A stretch of 64,000 nucleotides of DNA from contig NZ_FRCK01000004.1 of NCBI RefSeq assembly GCF_900142875.1, forward strand, positions 124,001 through 188,000. Direction: 5' to 3'. Origin of the DNA: Paracoccus solventivorans (GTDB taxonomy: Bacteria > Pseudomonadota > Alphaproteobacteria > Rhodobacterales > Rhodobacteraceae). The translations under genes and the position numbers were made by a program. Below, one piece after another: positions 54,477 through 64,000 of this stretch; the stretch's first letter is position 1; each line of letters opens with the position of its first letter. Below the pieces are notes generated by a model, which saw only the letters and a list, made by a program, of their open reading frames with translations, made no database searches and had not been told where the DNA came from.

Positions 54477-55103
54477 ATGACGGAACGCCGATTGATGCTT
54501 CTGGGGGTGCTGGCGACGCTGCTGGTGCTGGTCACGGGCTGGCTGTGGCTGCGGCCGGCGGGCGGGGACCAATTCGCGCAATGCCGCCGTTCGACCGTGG
54601 CCGGGGGAACCGAGGCGCTGGGCGGCAGCTTTACCCTGACCGACGAAAACGGGCAGCGGGTGACCGATCAGCAGGTCTTCGACCGGCCGACGATCCTTTA
54701 CATGGGCTATACCTATTGCCCCGATGTCTGCCCGATGGATACCGCCCGCAATGCCGCGGCGATCGATGTGCTTGCGGAACGGGGAATCTCGGCCAGGCCG
54801 GTATTCGTTTCGGTCGATCCGGCCCGCGATACGCCGGAACAGCTGCGCTTCTTTACCGATGCGATCCACCCCGAAATGCTGGGGCTGACCGGCAGTATCG
54901 AGGAAGTGACCGCGGTCAGCCAGGCCTGGCGCGGCTATTTCCGCATCAATGATTCCGAGGACAAGGAGAACTATCTGGTCGATCATACGACCAACAGTTT
55001 CCTGGTGTTGCCCGGCCACGGCACGGTCGAGTTCTTCACCAGGGAAGTCAGCCCCGAAGAGATGGCGGACCGCGTCGCCTGCTTCGTCGAGGCCGCTGGA
55101 TAA
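54477..55103 (+). CDS. senC: SCO1/SenC copper chaperone
   Basis: A 208-aa thioredoxin-fold protein anchored by an N-terminal membrane helix (about 7-26) and facing the periplasm. The copper ligands are Cys81 and Cys85 in YCPDVCP and His171 in YLVDHTTNSF. It delivers copper to the CuA site of cytochrome oxidase and, in Rhodobacter, affects RegB signalling. It is divergent from regB and 60 bp upstream of regA, the classic regB / senC-regA-hvrA layout. Confidence 0.96.
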   Translation: MTERRLMLLGVLATLLVLVTGWLWLRPAGGDQFAQCRRSTVAGGTEALGGSFTLTDENGQRVTDQQVFDRPTILYMGYTYCPDVCPMDTARNAAAIDVLAERGISARPVFVSVDPARDTPEQLRFFTDAIHPEMLGLTGSIEEVTAVSQAWRGYFRINDSEDKENYLVDHTTNSFLVLPGHGTVEFFTREVSPEEMADRVACFVEAAG

Positions 55104-55163
55104 GTGGCAAATTGACGCGGGCGCGATTTGCGCGATAATGGAAAGACGACAAGCGAGAATGGC

Positions 55164-55748
55164 ATGACAGCAGATAACTCCACGCTTCCGGGGGGTGCAG
55201 GGAAAGAACCTCTGCCCATTGGCGACGACCCCAGCCTGCTGCTTGTCGACGATGACGAGGTGTTCGTGAACCGGCTGGCCCGGGCCATGGAACGCCGCGG
55301 CTTCGCCCCGCGGATCGCCACCAGCGTCGCCGCCGCGCGCGAAACCCTGGCGCAGGGGGCGCCGGCCTATGCGGTGGTGGACCTGCGGCTGGAAGATGGC
55401 AGCGGCCTGGATGTCGTCGACGTGCTGCGGGCGCAGCGCGAGGATTGCCGCATTGTCGTGCTGACCGGATATGGCGCAATTGCCACCGCGGTGGCGGCGG
55501 TCAAGGCCGGGGCTGCCGATTACCTGCCCAAGCCCGCCGATGCCGACGAAGTGACGAATGCATTGCTGGCGCAGGTCTCGCGTTTCCCGCCGCCGCCGGA
55601 AAATCCGATGTCGGCCGATCGCGTGCGCTGGGAACATATCCAGCGGGTCTATGAACAATGCGACCGCAATGTCAGCGAAACCGCGCGGCGCCTGCATATG
55701 CACCGCCGGACATTGCAGCGGATATTGGCCAAACGCGGTCCTCGGTGA
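55164..55748 (+). CDS. regA: Response regulator RegA/PrrA/ActR
   Basis: A 194-aa two-domain regulator. The receiver (about 25-145) has the acidic pair DDDE, phospho-acceptor Asp73 in VVDLRLEDGSG, Thr in VVLTGYG and the conserved Lys in YLPKPAD. The C-terminal Fis-type HTH, CDRNVSETARRLHMHRRTLQ, is nearly invariant across the group. It controls respiration, photosynthesis or denitrification and carbon/nitrogen-fixation genes in relatives. I use the ATG at 55164; a TTG 36 bp upstream is less likely. Confidence 0.97.
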   Translation: MTADNSTLPGGAGKEPLPIGDDPSLLLVDDDEVFVNRLARAMERRGFAPRIATSVAAARETLAQGAPAYAVVDLRLEDGSGLDVVDVLRAQREDCRIVVLTGYGAIATAVAAVKAGAADYLPKPADADEVTNALLAQVSRFPPPPENPMSADRVRWEHIQRVYEQCDRNVSETARRLHMHRRTLQRILAKRGPR

Positions 55749-55822
55749 TATCTGCCCTTGCGGGATAGTACGGAATTTGTCATTCGCTGGTCATTGATGA
55801 TTTCCCGCGAAAGGAATGATCC

Positions 55823-56155
55823 GTGGAAATTGATATCGACAACATGTCGCTGGATGATCTGCGCGCGCTGAAGACGCGCGTTGATCGCGCCATTGCCTCG
55901 TTCGACGCCCGCCGCCGGAAAGAGGCGCTGGCCGCGGCCGAGCGTGCGGCGCGCGAGCTTGGCTTCAACCTGTCCGAACTGACCGGGGCCGGCCGCGGCC
56001 GCCGCACCGCGGGCGGTGCCGCCGGGGGCGAGCGGGCGGCGAAATACGTCCACCCCGCCGACGCAACCCAGACCTGGTCCGGCCGCGGCCGTCGCCCGCG
56101 CTGGGTGACCGAGCAGCTGGAAGCCGGGCGCAGCCTGGACGATCTTCTGGCCTGA
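55823..56155 (+). CDS. hvrA: H-NS-family DNA-binding protein HvrA/Spb
   Basis: A 110-aa nucleoid-associated regulator. An N-terminal coiled-coil (MSLDDLRALKTRVDRAIASF and following) mediates oligomerisation, and the C-terminal TWSGRGRRPRWV is the AT-hook-like DNA-binding motif of the H-NS/HvrA family. Start codon is GTG at 55823 with AAAGGAATGATCC upstream. Its position after regA matches Rhodobacter capsulatus, where HvrA adjusts photosynthesis and nitrogen-fixation genes. Confidence 0.92.
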   Translation: MEIDIDNMSLDDLRALKTRVDRAIASFDARRRKEALAAAERAARELGFNLSELTGAGRGRRTAGGAAGGERAAKYVHPADATQTWSGRGRRPRWVTEQLEAGRSLDDLLA

Positions 56156-56192
56156 GGCTGCCGGGGCGGCGGACGCCGGCCTTGCCTGAGGT

Positions 56193-56786
56193 TCAGCCGT
56201 CCAGCCGCGCCATCAGCGCCTCAAAGCGCGCAAGGAACGCCGCGCGGGTTTCGGCCGGCGGGCGCAGCCGCAGGCTCAGCCCGTCGGTGCTGATGCCGCG
56301 GGGCAGGGGGAACAGCCGTTCGGCCTCGGCCGGGGTGAAGCCGGCGATCCCCACCGCCTCGAGCCGGGCCGAGATGCGGTCGGCGCGCTTGATCTGCGCG
56401 CGCACCGGCGCCGGAATGACCGCGGGCAGGCCGAAGCGGCGGTGCACCGCCGCGGCGATCCGCGCGTCCATGTCCTGATATTCCCGCCCCAGCGCCGCCT
56501 TGACCGGCGAGATCATGTCCCCGATCACATATTCCGGCGCATCATGCAGCAGCGCCGCCAGCTGCCAGCGCGGATGCGTGCCCGGGTCCAGCCGGGTCAG
56601 GATTTCCTCGACCAGCAGGGAATGTTCGGCGACGGTATAGGCCCAGTCGCCGCGGGTCTGCCCGTTCCAGCGCGCAACAAAGGCCAGCCCGTGGGCGATG
56701 TCCTCGATCTCGATATCCACCGGCGTGGGGTCCAGCAGGTCCAGCCTGCGCCCCGACAGCATCCGCTGCCATGCCCGTTTCGCCAT
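56193..56786 (-). CDS. HD-domain phosphohydrolase (YfbR-like)
   Basis: A 197-aa metal-dependent hydrolase of the HD superfamily. Ligands appear in VAEHSLLVEEIL (His), ALLHDAPEYVIGD (His-Asp) and a later Asp. Similar proteins act as 5'-deoxynucleotidases; the actual substrate is unknown. I start at the ATG at 56786 with AAAGGGG upstream, since the longer frame overlaps the secB terminator and secB. It is convergent with hvrA, 37 bp apart. Confidence 0.85.
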   Translation of the reverse strand: MAKRAWQRMLSGRRLDLLDPTPVDIEIEDIAHGLAFVARWNGQTRGDWAYTVAEHSLLVEEILTRLDPGTHPRWQLAALLHDAPEYVIGDMISPVKAALGREYQDMDARIAAAVHRRFGLPAVIPAPVRAQIKRADRISARLEAVGIAGFTPAEAERLFPLPRGISTDGLSLRLRPPAETRAAFLARFEALMARLDG

Positions 56787-56824
56787 CACGCGGCCCCTTT
56801 GCTGCGGGTTGTGCCGAGGCAGGG

Positions 56825-56851
56825 AAAAAAGGCCGCCCGGCGGGGCGGCCT
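56825..56851 (-). terminator. Rho-independent terminator of secB
   Basis: On the minus strand AGGCCGCCC-CGCC-GGGCGGCCT forms a 9-bp stem followed by TTTTT. It lies about 40 bp after the secB stop and just before the HD-hydrolase start, so the two genes are separate transcripts. Confidence 0.9.
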
Positions 56852-56889
56852 GATCTGCGCGGTGCCGGCCATTGCCGGGGCCGCCCTGG

Positions 56890-57429
56890 TCAGGACAGGG
56901 GCTGGCCTTCGGGACGGCCGCCCTGCGCCTGCTGGGCGCGGCGGGCGAGTTCCTGGCGATACAGCGCCACGAAGTCGATCGGGTCCATGTTGAACGGCGG
57001 GAAACCCCCGTCGCGGATGATGTCCGCCAGCACCCGGCGCACAAAGGGGAACAGCATCCGCGGACATTCGATCATCAGGAACGGATGCAGCTGATCCTCG
57101 GGGACGCCCTCGATCTGGAACACCCCGGCGTAATCCAGCTCGCACAGGAACATGGTGGATTTGTCGTTCGAGTTCACCGAATTGACCCGGTATTTGCAGA
57201 TCACCTCGTATTGGTGATCGACCGGGCGCTTGCGGGCGTCCAGGCTGACCTGCACCTGCATTTCCGGGGCAACCTCGCCGCCGATGCCCTTTTGCGCGAC
57301 AATGTTTTCAAAGGACAGGTCGCGGATATATTGCGCGAGGATGTTCATCCGCACCGCGGGCGGCTGCGCCTGCTGCCCGTCTGCGGGCTGCGCGCCCGCG
57401 GGGGCGCCGTTGGTGGTGTCGTCGGTCAT
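56890..57429 (-). CDS. secB: Protein-export chaperone SecB
   Basis: A 179-aa cytosolic homotetrameric chaperone that keeps precursors unfolded and passes them to SecA. Characteristic parts are MNILAQYIRDLSFENI at residues 28-43, the EVICKYRVNSVNSNDKSTM strand region, and PRMLFPFVRRVLADIIRDGGFPP. The N-terminal 27 residues are a disordered Ala/Gln-rich tail and the C-terminus is extended, as usual in Rhodobacterales. A strong terminator follows. Confidence 0.96.
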   Translation of the reverse strand: MTDDTTNGAPAGAQPADGQQAQPPAVRMNILAQYIRDLSFENIVAQKGIGGEVAPEMQVQVSLDARKRPVDHQYEVICKYRVNSVNSNDKSTMFLCELDYAGVFQIEGVPEDQLHPFLMIECPRMLFPFVRRVLADIIRDGGFPPFNMDPIDFVALYRQELARRAQQAQGGRPEGQPLS

Positions 57430-57484
57430 GTCGATCCTCGCGTCAGCGTTTCGCCCCGGGTGTTACCACCCCGGGCCCGCGCGC

Positions 57485-58042
57485 TCAATGCCGGGTCCAG
57501 CCCGAAGGCGGGCCGCGGCGGCCGCCCGGGCCCTGCGGCGGCGTCGGCCCCGCGTCGGGGTGGTCGTAATCCGGGGGCGGGACGTCCTCGTCGGTTTCCT
57601 CGACCACCACATATTCCGCGTCGATCACCGGCGGGCGGTGCGGCTGTTGCGGCGGCCAGCCCGGGCGGGTGCCGCGGGCACTGGCGGCGGCCGAGGCCCG
57701 CACCCGCCGCCCCAGCAGCCCCAGCAGCGCCGAGCGCACCGGCGGGATCAGCAGCAGGATCCCCAGCGCATCGGTGAAGAATCCCGGCAGCACCAGCAGC
57801 CCGCCGCCGATCATCGCCAGCGCCCCGTGCGCCAGTGGCCGGCCGGGGTCGCGGAAATCGTCGACCGCGCGCTGCAGGTCGACCATGGCCGCCATGCCCT
57901 GCAGCCGCATCGCCCAGATCCCGATCATCGCCGACAGCACCACCCACAGGATGGTGGCGGCGACGCCGATCTCCGAGCCGATCTCGATGAACAGGGCGAT
58001 CTCGACGATCGGCCAGAGCACGAGCAATATCAGTAACCACAT
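57485..58042 (-). CDS. fxsA: FxsA-family membrane protein
   Basis: A 185-aa inner-membrane protein. The FxsA core (about 1-115) starts WLLILLVLWPIVEIALFIEI, with four hydrophobic segments, and LPGFFTDALGILLLIPPVR is diagnostic. The C-terminal 70 residues are a Pro/Gly-rich cytoplasmic tail. FxsA is known for relieving phage T7 exclusion by F plasmid when overproduced, but its normal role is unknown. It is 55 bp upstream of secB on the same strand and divergent from the Tim44-like gene. Confidence 0.92.
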   Translation of the reverse strand: MWLLILLVLWPIVEIALFIEIGSEIGVAATILWVVLSAMIGIWAMRLQGMAAMVDLQRAVDDFRDPGRPLAHGALAMIGGGLLVLPGFFTDALGILLLIPPVRSALLGLLGRRVRASAAASARGTRPGWPPQQPHRPPVIDAEYVVVEETDEDVPPPDYDHPDAGPTPPQGPGGRRGPPSGWTRH

Positions 58043-58145
58043 CGTTGAACCCCGCAGTAGGGCCGCAACTGGACTCGCGGCCTGGTGCCACCTACATAGT
58101 CAGGCATCGCCGTCACGCCAGACCAATCGCCCGAGGCCCCGCCCC

Positions 58146-58790
58146 ATGTCCAATTCGATGCTTCAGATTCTGGTCCTGGCGGCCATCGCGGTGTTCCTGA
58201 TCCTGCGGCTGCGCAACGTGCTGGGCACGCGCGAAGGGTTCGAGCCGCCGCGCCAGCCCACGCCGCTGTCGCGCCCGACGCTGCGAACTGTGACCGCCGA
58301 GCCTGAAAGCGACATCCTGGACCACGTCGAGGCCGGCACCCCCGAGGCCGAGGCCCTGGCCGCCATGCATCGGGTCGAGCCGCAATTCGCCGTCGGCCCG
58401 TTCCTTTCGGGCGCGAAACAGGCGTATGAGATGATCCTGACCGGGTTCGAGCGCGGCGAGATCGAGGAGATCCGCCCGTTCCTGTCCCCCGCCGTGGCCG
58501 AGGCCTTCGACGCGGTGATCGCCGACCGCACCGCCCGCGGCATCACCACCCAGATGCAGTATCTGGGCACCCGCGAAACTGCCGTGCAGGGGGCCAGCTT
58601 CGATCCGGCGACCGGGGTGGCGACGGTCTCGGTCCGCTTCGTGGGCGAGCTGATCGCGGCGCATCGCGATGCCTCGGGCGAGGTGATCGAGGGCGACCCC
58701 AAGGCCGCCCGCAAGCAGCGCGACATCTGGACCTTTGAGCGCCGGATGGGTCAGGACGACCCGAACTGGCAGCTGGTCGCCACCGCCTGA
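58146..58790 (+). CDS. Tim44/TimA-family membrane-associated protein
   Basis: A 214-aa protein with one N-terminal membrane helix (about 4-20) and a C-terminal Tim44-like domain (about 75-210), including GAKQAYEMILTGFERGEIEE and the final WTFERRMGQDDPNWQLVAT. Alphaproteobacterial homologues (TimA) are thought to relate to the mitochondrial Tim44 import subunit; a role at the Sec/membrane interface is plausible, as is the near-by secB. It is one base before the Smr gene. Confidence 0.9.
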   Translation: MSNSMLQILVLAAIAVFLILRLRNVLGTREGFEPPRQPTPLSRPTLRTVTAEPESDILDHVEAGTPEAEALAAMHRVEPQFAVGPFLSGAKQAYEMILTGFERGEIEEIRPFLSPAVAEAFDAVIADRTARGITTQMQYLGTRETAVQGASFDPATGVATVSVRFVGELIAAHRDASGEVIEGDPKAARKQRDIWTFERRMGQDDPNWQLVATA

Positions 58791-58791
58791 C

Positions 58792-59415
58792 ATGGCCCGC
58801 CGCCGCAACCGGGGCGGGCTGTCGGACGAGGACCGGGCACTGTGGGCGCAGGTCGCGCGCAGCATCACCCCCATGGCGGAAAGCCAGCGCCGCAAGATCG
58901 AGACCCCGTCGCCCGCACCCACACCCCCGGCCCCCGCAGCGGCGCCAGCCCCTGCACCGCGCCCGCTGCCGCCCGGCTTCGGCATCGGCCGCAGCGCCGC
59001 GCCCCTGCCGGTGCATGTGGCGCGGGTGCTGTCGCCTGCCCAGCGGCTGGCCGAACAGCCGCTGCAGATGGATGCGCGCACCCACCGCTCGCTGACCCGC
59101 GGCAAGCTGCGCCCGGATGCGCGGCTGGACCTGCACGGGATGACGCTGGCGGTCGCCAAGGCCGAGCTGACCGGCTTTGTCCTGCGCGCGCAGGCGGCGG
59201 GGCAGCGGCTGGTGCTGGTGATCACCGGCAAGGGCGACCGCGGCGGCGACGACCGCGGCCCGCTGCCGGTCCGCAACGGGGCGCTGCGCCACGAGGTGCC
59301 GCACTGGCTGGCGATGGCGCCGCTGTCGCGGGCGGTGCTGCAGGTGGTGCCCGCCCATGTCCGCCACGGCGGCGGCGGCGCCTATTACGTCTGGCTGCGG
59401 CGGTCTCGGGGCTAA
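58792..59415 (+). CDS. Smr (MutS2 C-terminal-like) domain protein
   Basis: A 207-aa protein. A charged, Pro/Ala-rich N-terminal region (1-105) precedes a C-terminal Smr domain (about 115-205) with the LDLHGMT motif, ITGKGDRGG and a late HVRHGGGGAYYVWLR. Smr domains nick or bind branched DNA, or cleave RNA. It starts one base after the Tim44-like gene stop and is probably co-transcribed. Confidence 0.92.
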   Translation: MARRRNRGGLSDEDRALWAQVARSITPMAESQRRKIETPSPAPTPPAPAAAPAPAPRPLPPGFGIGRSAAPLPVHVARVLSPAQRLAEQPLQMDARTHRSLTRGKLRPDARLDLHGMTLAVAKAELTGFVLRAQAAGQRLVLVITGKGDRGGDDRGPLPVRNGALRHEVPHWLAMAPLSRAVLQVVPAHVRHGGGGAYYVWLRRSRG

Positions 59416-59512
59416 CCCATTAATCCTTAACGGACATTTCGGGTGATCGCAGGCGGATTCGGGGCTAGAACCGAGTCGTGGCGTCTGCGCCGCCTGTTGC
59501 CGAGGTCGTGAT

Positions 59513-60424
59513 ATGCTAGTGCTGCTCGGGTTGACCAGCTTGGTGATGCTGGCCGTGGCTTTCGATTTCATGTCGGACGACGACATGGACGAAAGCCAGC
59601 CCGGCGGATTGGACCCCGAGGACCCTGAGGACCCCGAAACTCCGGGGCAGTTGATCGAGGGCGGCGACGACGGCGTGTGGCTGGACGGCACCGCCGGCAA
59701 CGACACCATCCTGGCGGGGGCGGGCGCCGACGACATCCGCGCCGGGGCCGGGGATGACTGGGTGCACGGCGGCGACGGCGACGACGTGATCCATGGCGAC
59801 TGGACCACCACCGGCTTTGGCAACGACACGCTGCTGGGCGGCGCCGGCGACGACCGGATCTCTGGCGAGGGCGGCGACGACAGCATCGAGGGCGGATCGG
59901 GCAACGACACGCTGTTCGGGGGCGAGGGCGACGACCAGCTTGACGGCGGCACCGGCGACGACTGGCTGCACGGCGGCCCGGGCAACGACACGCTGCGCGC
60001 CGGTCCCGGCAGCGACGACCTGGAGGGGGCCGAGGGCGACGACCTGCTGATCGCCGACGAGGACGACCTGTTCCGCGACTGGCTGCATGGCGGCGAGGGC
60101 GACGACACGCTGGTCGGGAATGCGGACGACTGGCTGGAAGGCGGGCCGGGCAGCGACCTGTTCCAGCTGCCCGCCGGTGCGGCGCCCGAGCGTCCGCCCG
60201 CCACCATCGCCGATTTCGACGCCGCCGAGGACCGGATCGAGCTGCTGCTGGCGCCCGAAGACCTGTCCGCCGCGGTGGTGGCGATCGAGCAGCAGCCCGA
60301 CGGCTCGGCGCTGATCCGGCTGAACGGCTCGCCGGTCGCGCATGTGCAGACCGCTGCCGGGCTGACCCCCGCGCATGTGACGCTGGCGCTGGCCCAGCCT
60401 GCGGCCCAGCCGGCCCCCGGCTGA
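59513..60424 (+). CDS. Membrane-anchored RTX (hemolysin-type calcium-binding) repeat protein
   Basis: A 303-aa very acidic protein. The first 20 residues (LVLLGLTSLVMLAVAFDF) form a membrane anchor or uncleaved signal. An acidic Asp/Glu/Pro linker follows, then roughly a dozen GGxGxDxxx nonapeptides (about 55-215, e.g. GGAGDDRIS, GGEGDDQLD) that bind calcium as a parallel beta-roll. The C-terminal 85 residues are a small domain with IADFDAAEDRIELLL, common at the ends of RTX proteins. No type I secretion genes are near. The anchor suggests surface or periplasmic display rather than release. Confidence 0.88.
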   Translation: MLVLLGLTSLVMLAVAFDFMSDDDMDESQPGGLDPEDPEDPETPGQLIEGGDDGVWLDGTAGNDTILAGAGADDIRAGAGDDWVHGGDGDDVIHGDWTTTGFGNDTLLGGAGDDRISGEGGDDSIEGGSGNDTLFGGEGDDQLDGGTGDDWLHGGPGNDTLRAGPGSDDLEGAEGDDLLIADEDDLFRDWLHGGEGDDTLVGNADDWLEGGPGSDLFQLPAGAAPERPPATIADFDAAEDRIELLLAPEDLSAAVVAIEQQPDGSALIRLNGSPVAHVQTAAGLTPAHVTLALAQPAAQPAPG

Positions 60425-60442
60425 CCGGGCTTGCTGACCGGG

Positions 60443-60471
60443 CTTTCCTTTCGGCCCTGCCTGCCCTATAC
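60443..60471 (+). promoter_or_regulatory. Candidate rpsO promoter
   Basis: CTTTCC (60443-60448), a 17-bp spacer and CTATAC (60466-60471) lie 101 bp before the rpsO ATG, a layout common for housekeeping promoters in Rhodobacterales. The leader between it and rpsO could carry the S15 autoregulation site, but I could not fold it reliably. Confidence 0.4.
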
Positions 60472-60571
60472 GCGCCCGATCCATCCAAACCGAATCGGGC
60501 GGATCACTCCACGGGCCTGCGCTGGACGACATCCCGGCCTGTGCCATCACCCTTTTGTTCAGGAGACCACG

Positions 60572-60841
60572 ATGTCGATCACCGTCGAAGAAAAAGCCCG
60601 CGTCATGGGCGAATACGCCACCAAGAAAGGCGACACCGGCTCGCCCGAGGTGCAGGTGGCGATCCTCAGCTCGCGCATCGCGACGCTGACCGAGCATTTC
60701 AAGACCCACAAGAAGGACAACCACTCGCGTCGTGGCCTTCTGATGATGGTCGCGCAGCGCCGCAAGCTGCTGGACTATCTTAAGCGCAAGGACGAGCAGC
60801 GCTATACCGACCTGATCGCGCGGCTGGGCCTGCGCCGCTGA
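60572..60841 (+). CDS. rpsO: 30S ribosomal protein S15
   Basis: An 89-aa ribosomal protein that binds 16S rRNA early in 30S assembly. The signature includes [16 protein letters not shown] (about 21-36), [13 protein letters not shown] and the C-terminal [18 protein letters not shown] lies 8 bases before the ATG. Unlike many bacteria, truB is not directly upstream; the RTX gene is. A terminator and an extra gene separate it from pnp. Confidence 0.98.
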   Translation: MSITVEEKARVMGEYATKKGDTGSPEVQVAILSSRIATLTEHFKTHKKDNHSRRGLLMMVAQRRKLLDYLKRKDEQRYTDLIARLGLRR

Positions 60842-60865
60842 TCGCGCCAGGCGTATCGGTTCTGG

Positions 60866-60896
60866 AACGCCCGTGGCAATGGCCGCGGGCGTTTTT
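60866..60896 (+). terminator. Rho-independent terminator of rpsO
   Basis: AACGCCCGTGGC and GCCGCGGGCGTT form a 12-bp stem with one G-U type mismatch and loop AATG, followed by a T-run (TTTTTC). It starts 24 bp after the rpsO stop. Confidence 0.9.
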
Positions 60897-60926
60897 CATT
60901 GCGGCGCCCCCGGGCGGCGATATCCG

Positions 60927-60941
60927 TTAAAATGCCGTTAA
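60927..60941. promoter_or_regulatory. CtrA-type binding site upstream of the Ala-rich gene
   Basis: TTAAAATGCCGTTAA is an exact TTAA-N7-TTAA site, 65 bp before the ATG of the hypothetical gene at 61007 and just after the rpsO terminator. It is the second such site in the window. Confidence 0.55.
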
Positions 60942-61006
60942 TTCGAATCTGGATTCCGGGGGGCGGCGCCCTAATGCTCGGTCCGTAGTCAGTCGGAGTA
61001 TACGTC

Positions 61007-61543
61007 ATGTTGATCAACACGACCCTCAAGACCGTCGGATCGCTGCTGGGCATCGGCTCGACCACCCCCGCCGCTTTCGCCACCGGCCGGGCCGCCACCC
61101 CGCCCGCCGCCGCCTCGCCGCCGCAGACGGCCGCGGCGGTGCCGCTGCCCCCGCTGGGCGAGGCGGCGCGGTTCGACATCTCGCCCGAGGGGTTGCAGGC
61201 CGCGCAGCAATTCGCCGGTGCCGCTGCCAGTGCGGCGGCTGCCAGCGCTGGGGCTGCGACCGAGGCCAGCCCGGCAGCAACCTCCGCCCTGCGTGCGCCT
61301 GCGGAGACGGTGGCCGGCGCGGCTGCCGCCCGCCCCGCTGCCGCCCGCCCTGCCGCCCAGGTTCCGGACGACGAGGCCGCCGCCCGCGCCTGGGCCATCC
61401 GCGCGCAGGCCGGCGAAAGCAGCCTCGACATGCTCACCCGCATCGCCAGGCTGGCCGAACGCCCCTGGCCCACCGACAAGGCCGTGGATACCGCCCGTCA
61501 GGCCGATGAGGCTGCCGAACGCAAGACCCTCGCCATCGCCTGA
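61007..61543 (+). CDS. Ala-rich hypothetical protein
   Basis: A 178-aa protein I do not recognise. It begins LINTTLKTVGSLLGIGSTT, has an Ala/Pro-rich, low-complexity middle (20-120), and a charged helical C-terminal part (about 120-178) with DDEAAARAWAIRAQAGESSL and TDKAVDTARQADEAAER. No signal peptide or membrane helix is seen. A GGAG ribosome-binding site sits before the ATG and a perfect TTAA-N7-TTAA box 65 bp upstream, so it is probably a real gene under cell-cycle or motility control by CtrA. It sits between rpsO and pnp. Confidence 0.75.
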   Translation: MLINTTLKTVGSLLGIGSTTPAAFATGRAATPPAAASPPQTAAAVPLPPLGEAARFDISPEGLQAAQQFAGAAASAAAASAGAATEASPAATSALRAPAETVAGAAAARPAAARPAAQVPDDEAAARAWAIRAQAGESSLDMLTRIARLAERPWPTDKAVDTARQADEAAERKTLAIA

Positions 61544-61787
61544 CCCTCGCTTTACTCGCGGCGCCGGATGTGTGCGGGCGGCAGCCTTGGCGGTTTGCCG
61601 CCCGCCCCGATTCCGCCCGCTGGCAGGAGCGTCGAATCCCTTTCCTTGCGCCGCATTTTCCGCTATGGCCCGCCAATCTGTGACGTGCGGCCAGCCCCCG
61701 GCCGCGTGCAAAGGATAGGGGGCGGCGGCAATGGGGCCGCCACATGACACGGGCGGCCGGAGGGCCGGCGCGCCCAGAGGAAATCAT

Positions 61788-63935
<2,148 letters not shown>

Positions 63936-63952
63936 TTCAGTGAAATGATTGG

Positions 63953-63990
63953 AAATGGCCCCTCGCAAGAGGGGCCATTTCTTACTTTCT
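63953..63990 (+). terminator. Rho-independent terminator of pnp
   Basis: A perfect 12-bp stem AAATGGCCCCTC / GAGGGGCCATTT with a GCAA tetraloop, followed by the T-rich CTTACTTTCTT, 17 bp after the pnp stop. Confidence 0.93.
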
Positions 63991-64000
63991 TAATCCAGGT

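Noticed and set aside
59423..59434. TTAATCCTTAAC upstream of the RTX gene as a possible CtrA site.
   Set aside because: The two TTAA halves are only 3 bp apart; CtrA full sites need 7 bp. It may be an unrelated promoter element.
60425..60571. A missing truB upstream of rpsO as a possible deletion.
   Set aside because: Gene order around rpsO varies among alphaproteobacteria, and nothing in the gap looks like a truB remnant.

Overview
The window is chromosomal DNA from a GC-rich alphaproteobacterium of the order Rhodobacterales, most like Paracoccus/Rhodobacter. The main evidence is the regB / senC-regA-hvrA redox-regulation cluster, a Rhodobacter-type general porin, compact ATGA-overlapping operons, and housekeeping blocks (leuS-lptE-holA, secB, fxsA, rpsO, pnp) typical of that group. 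No rRNA, tRNA, CRISPR array, prophage or intact insertion sequence was seen.

Region 1 (about 1-35 kb) is catabolic and transport DNA. It opens with the end of denD, a GntR/FCD regulator and a deoxy-sugar-acid dehydrogenase. A complete histidine-utilisation locus follows. The minus strand carries hutI-hutH-hutG, then a CaiB-type CoA-transferase and an acyl-CoA dehydrogenase, then hutU and a polar amino-acid ABC importer. The plus strand carries hutF-hutC-hutD. The locus uses the formimidoylglutamate deiminase / formylglutamate deformylase branch. The two CoA enzymes inside a translationally coupled hut operon are the most unusual item; I suggest they feed imidazolepropionate into urocanate. 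Next come a Ugp/Mal-type ABC importer, divergent ltnD-otnK, an FMN reductase and a drug-efflux type MFS. An FCD regulator then precedes a TRAP transporter with hexonate enzymes (zinc dehydrogenase, FMN 2-hydroxyacid dehydrogenase, uxuA, uxuB). Convergent to it is an FAH hydrolase-otnC-otnI operon. denD, ltnD, otnK, otnC and otnI together make a tetronate (erythronate/threonate) pathway scattered over 34 kb. The FCD gene and the FAH-otnCI operon share a near-identical palindromic operator.

Region 2 (about 35-43 kb) holds a beta-carbonic anhydrase, a small HPt-like protein without the phospho-histidine, a glycosyltransferase/MFS cluster (GT29-like, GT4, MFS, GT2), an ornithine-cyclodeaminase-like enzyme and another MFS. 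Region 3 (about 42.6-50.6 kb) is an envelope and translation block: an HI0933-type flavoprotein that appears to have absorbed an intergenic repeat in frame, holA, lptE, leuS, a DUF3576 lipoprotein, the porin with its terminator, and yggS. A 770-bp gene-free stretch with degenerate internal repeats follows.

Region 4 (51.4-64 kb) has a PAS protein, regB, senC, regA, hvrA, an HD hydrolase, secB, fxsA, a Tim44-like protein, an Smr protein, a membrane-anchored RTX-repeat protein, rpsO, an Ala-rich hypothetical protein and pnp. Two perfect TTAA-N7-TTAA sites (CtrA-type) precede the PAS gene and the Ala-rich gene. GC-rich hairpins sit just after the solute-binding-protein gene in all three binding-protein-dependent transporter operons. 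A small family of CAAATACCC/CAAATATCCC repeats recurs between genes and once inside one.
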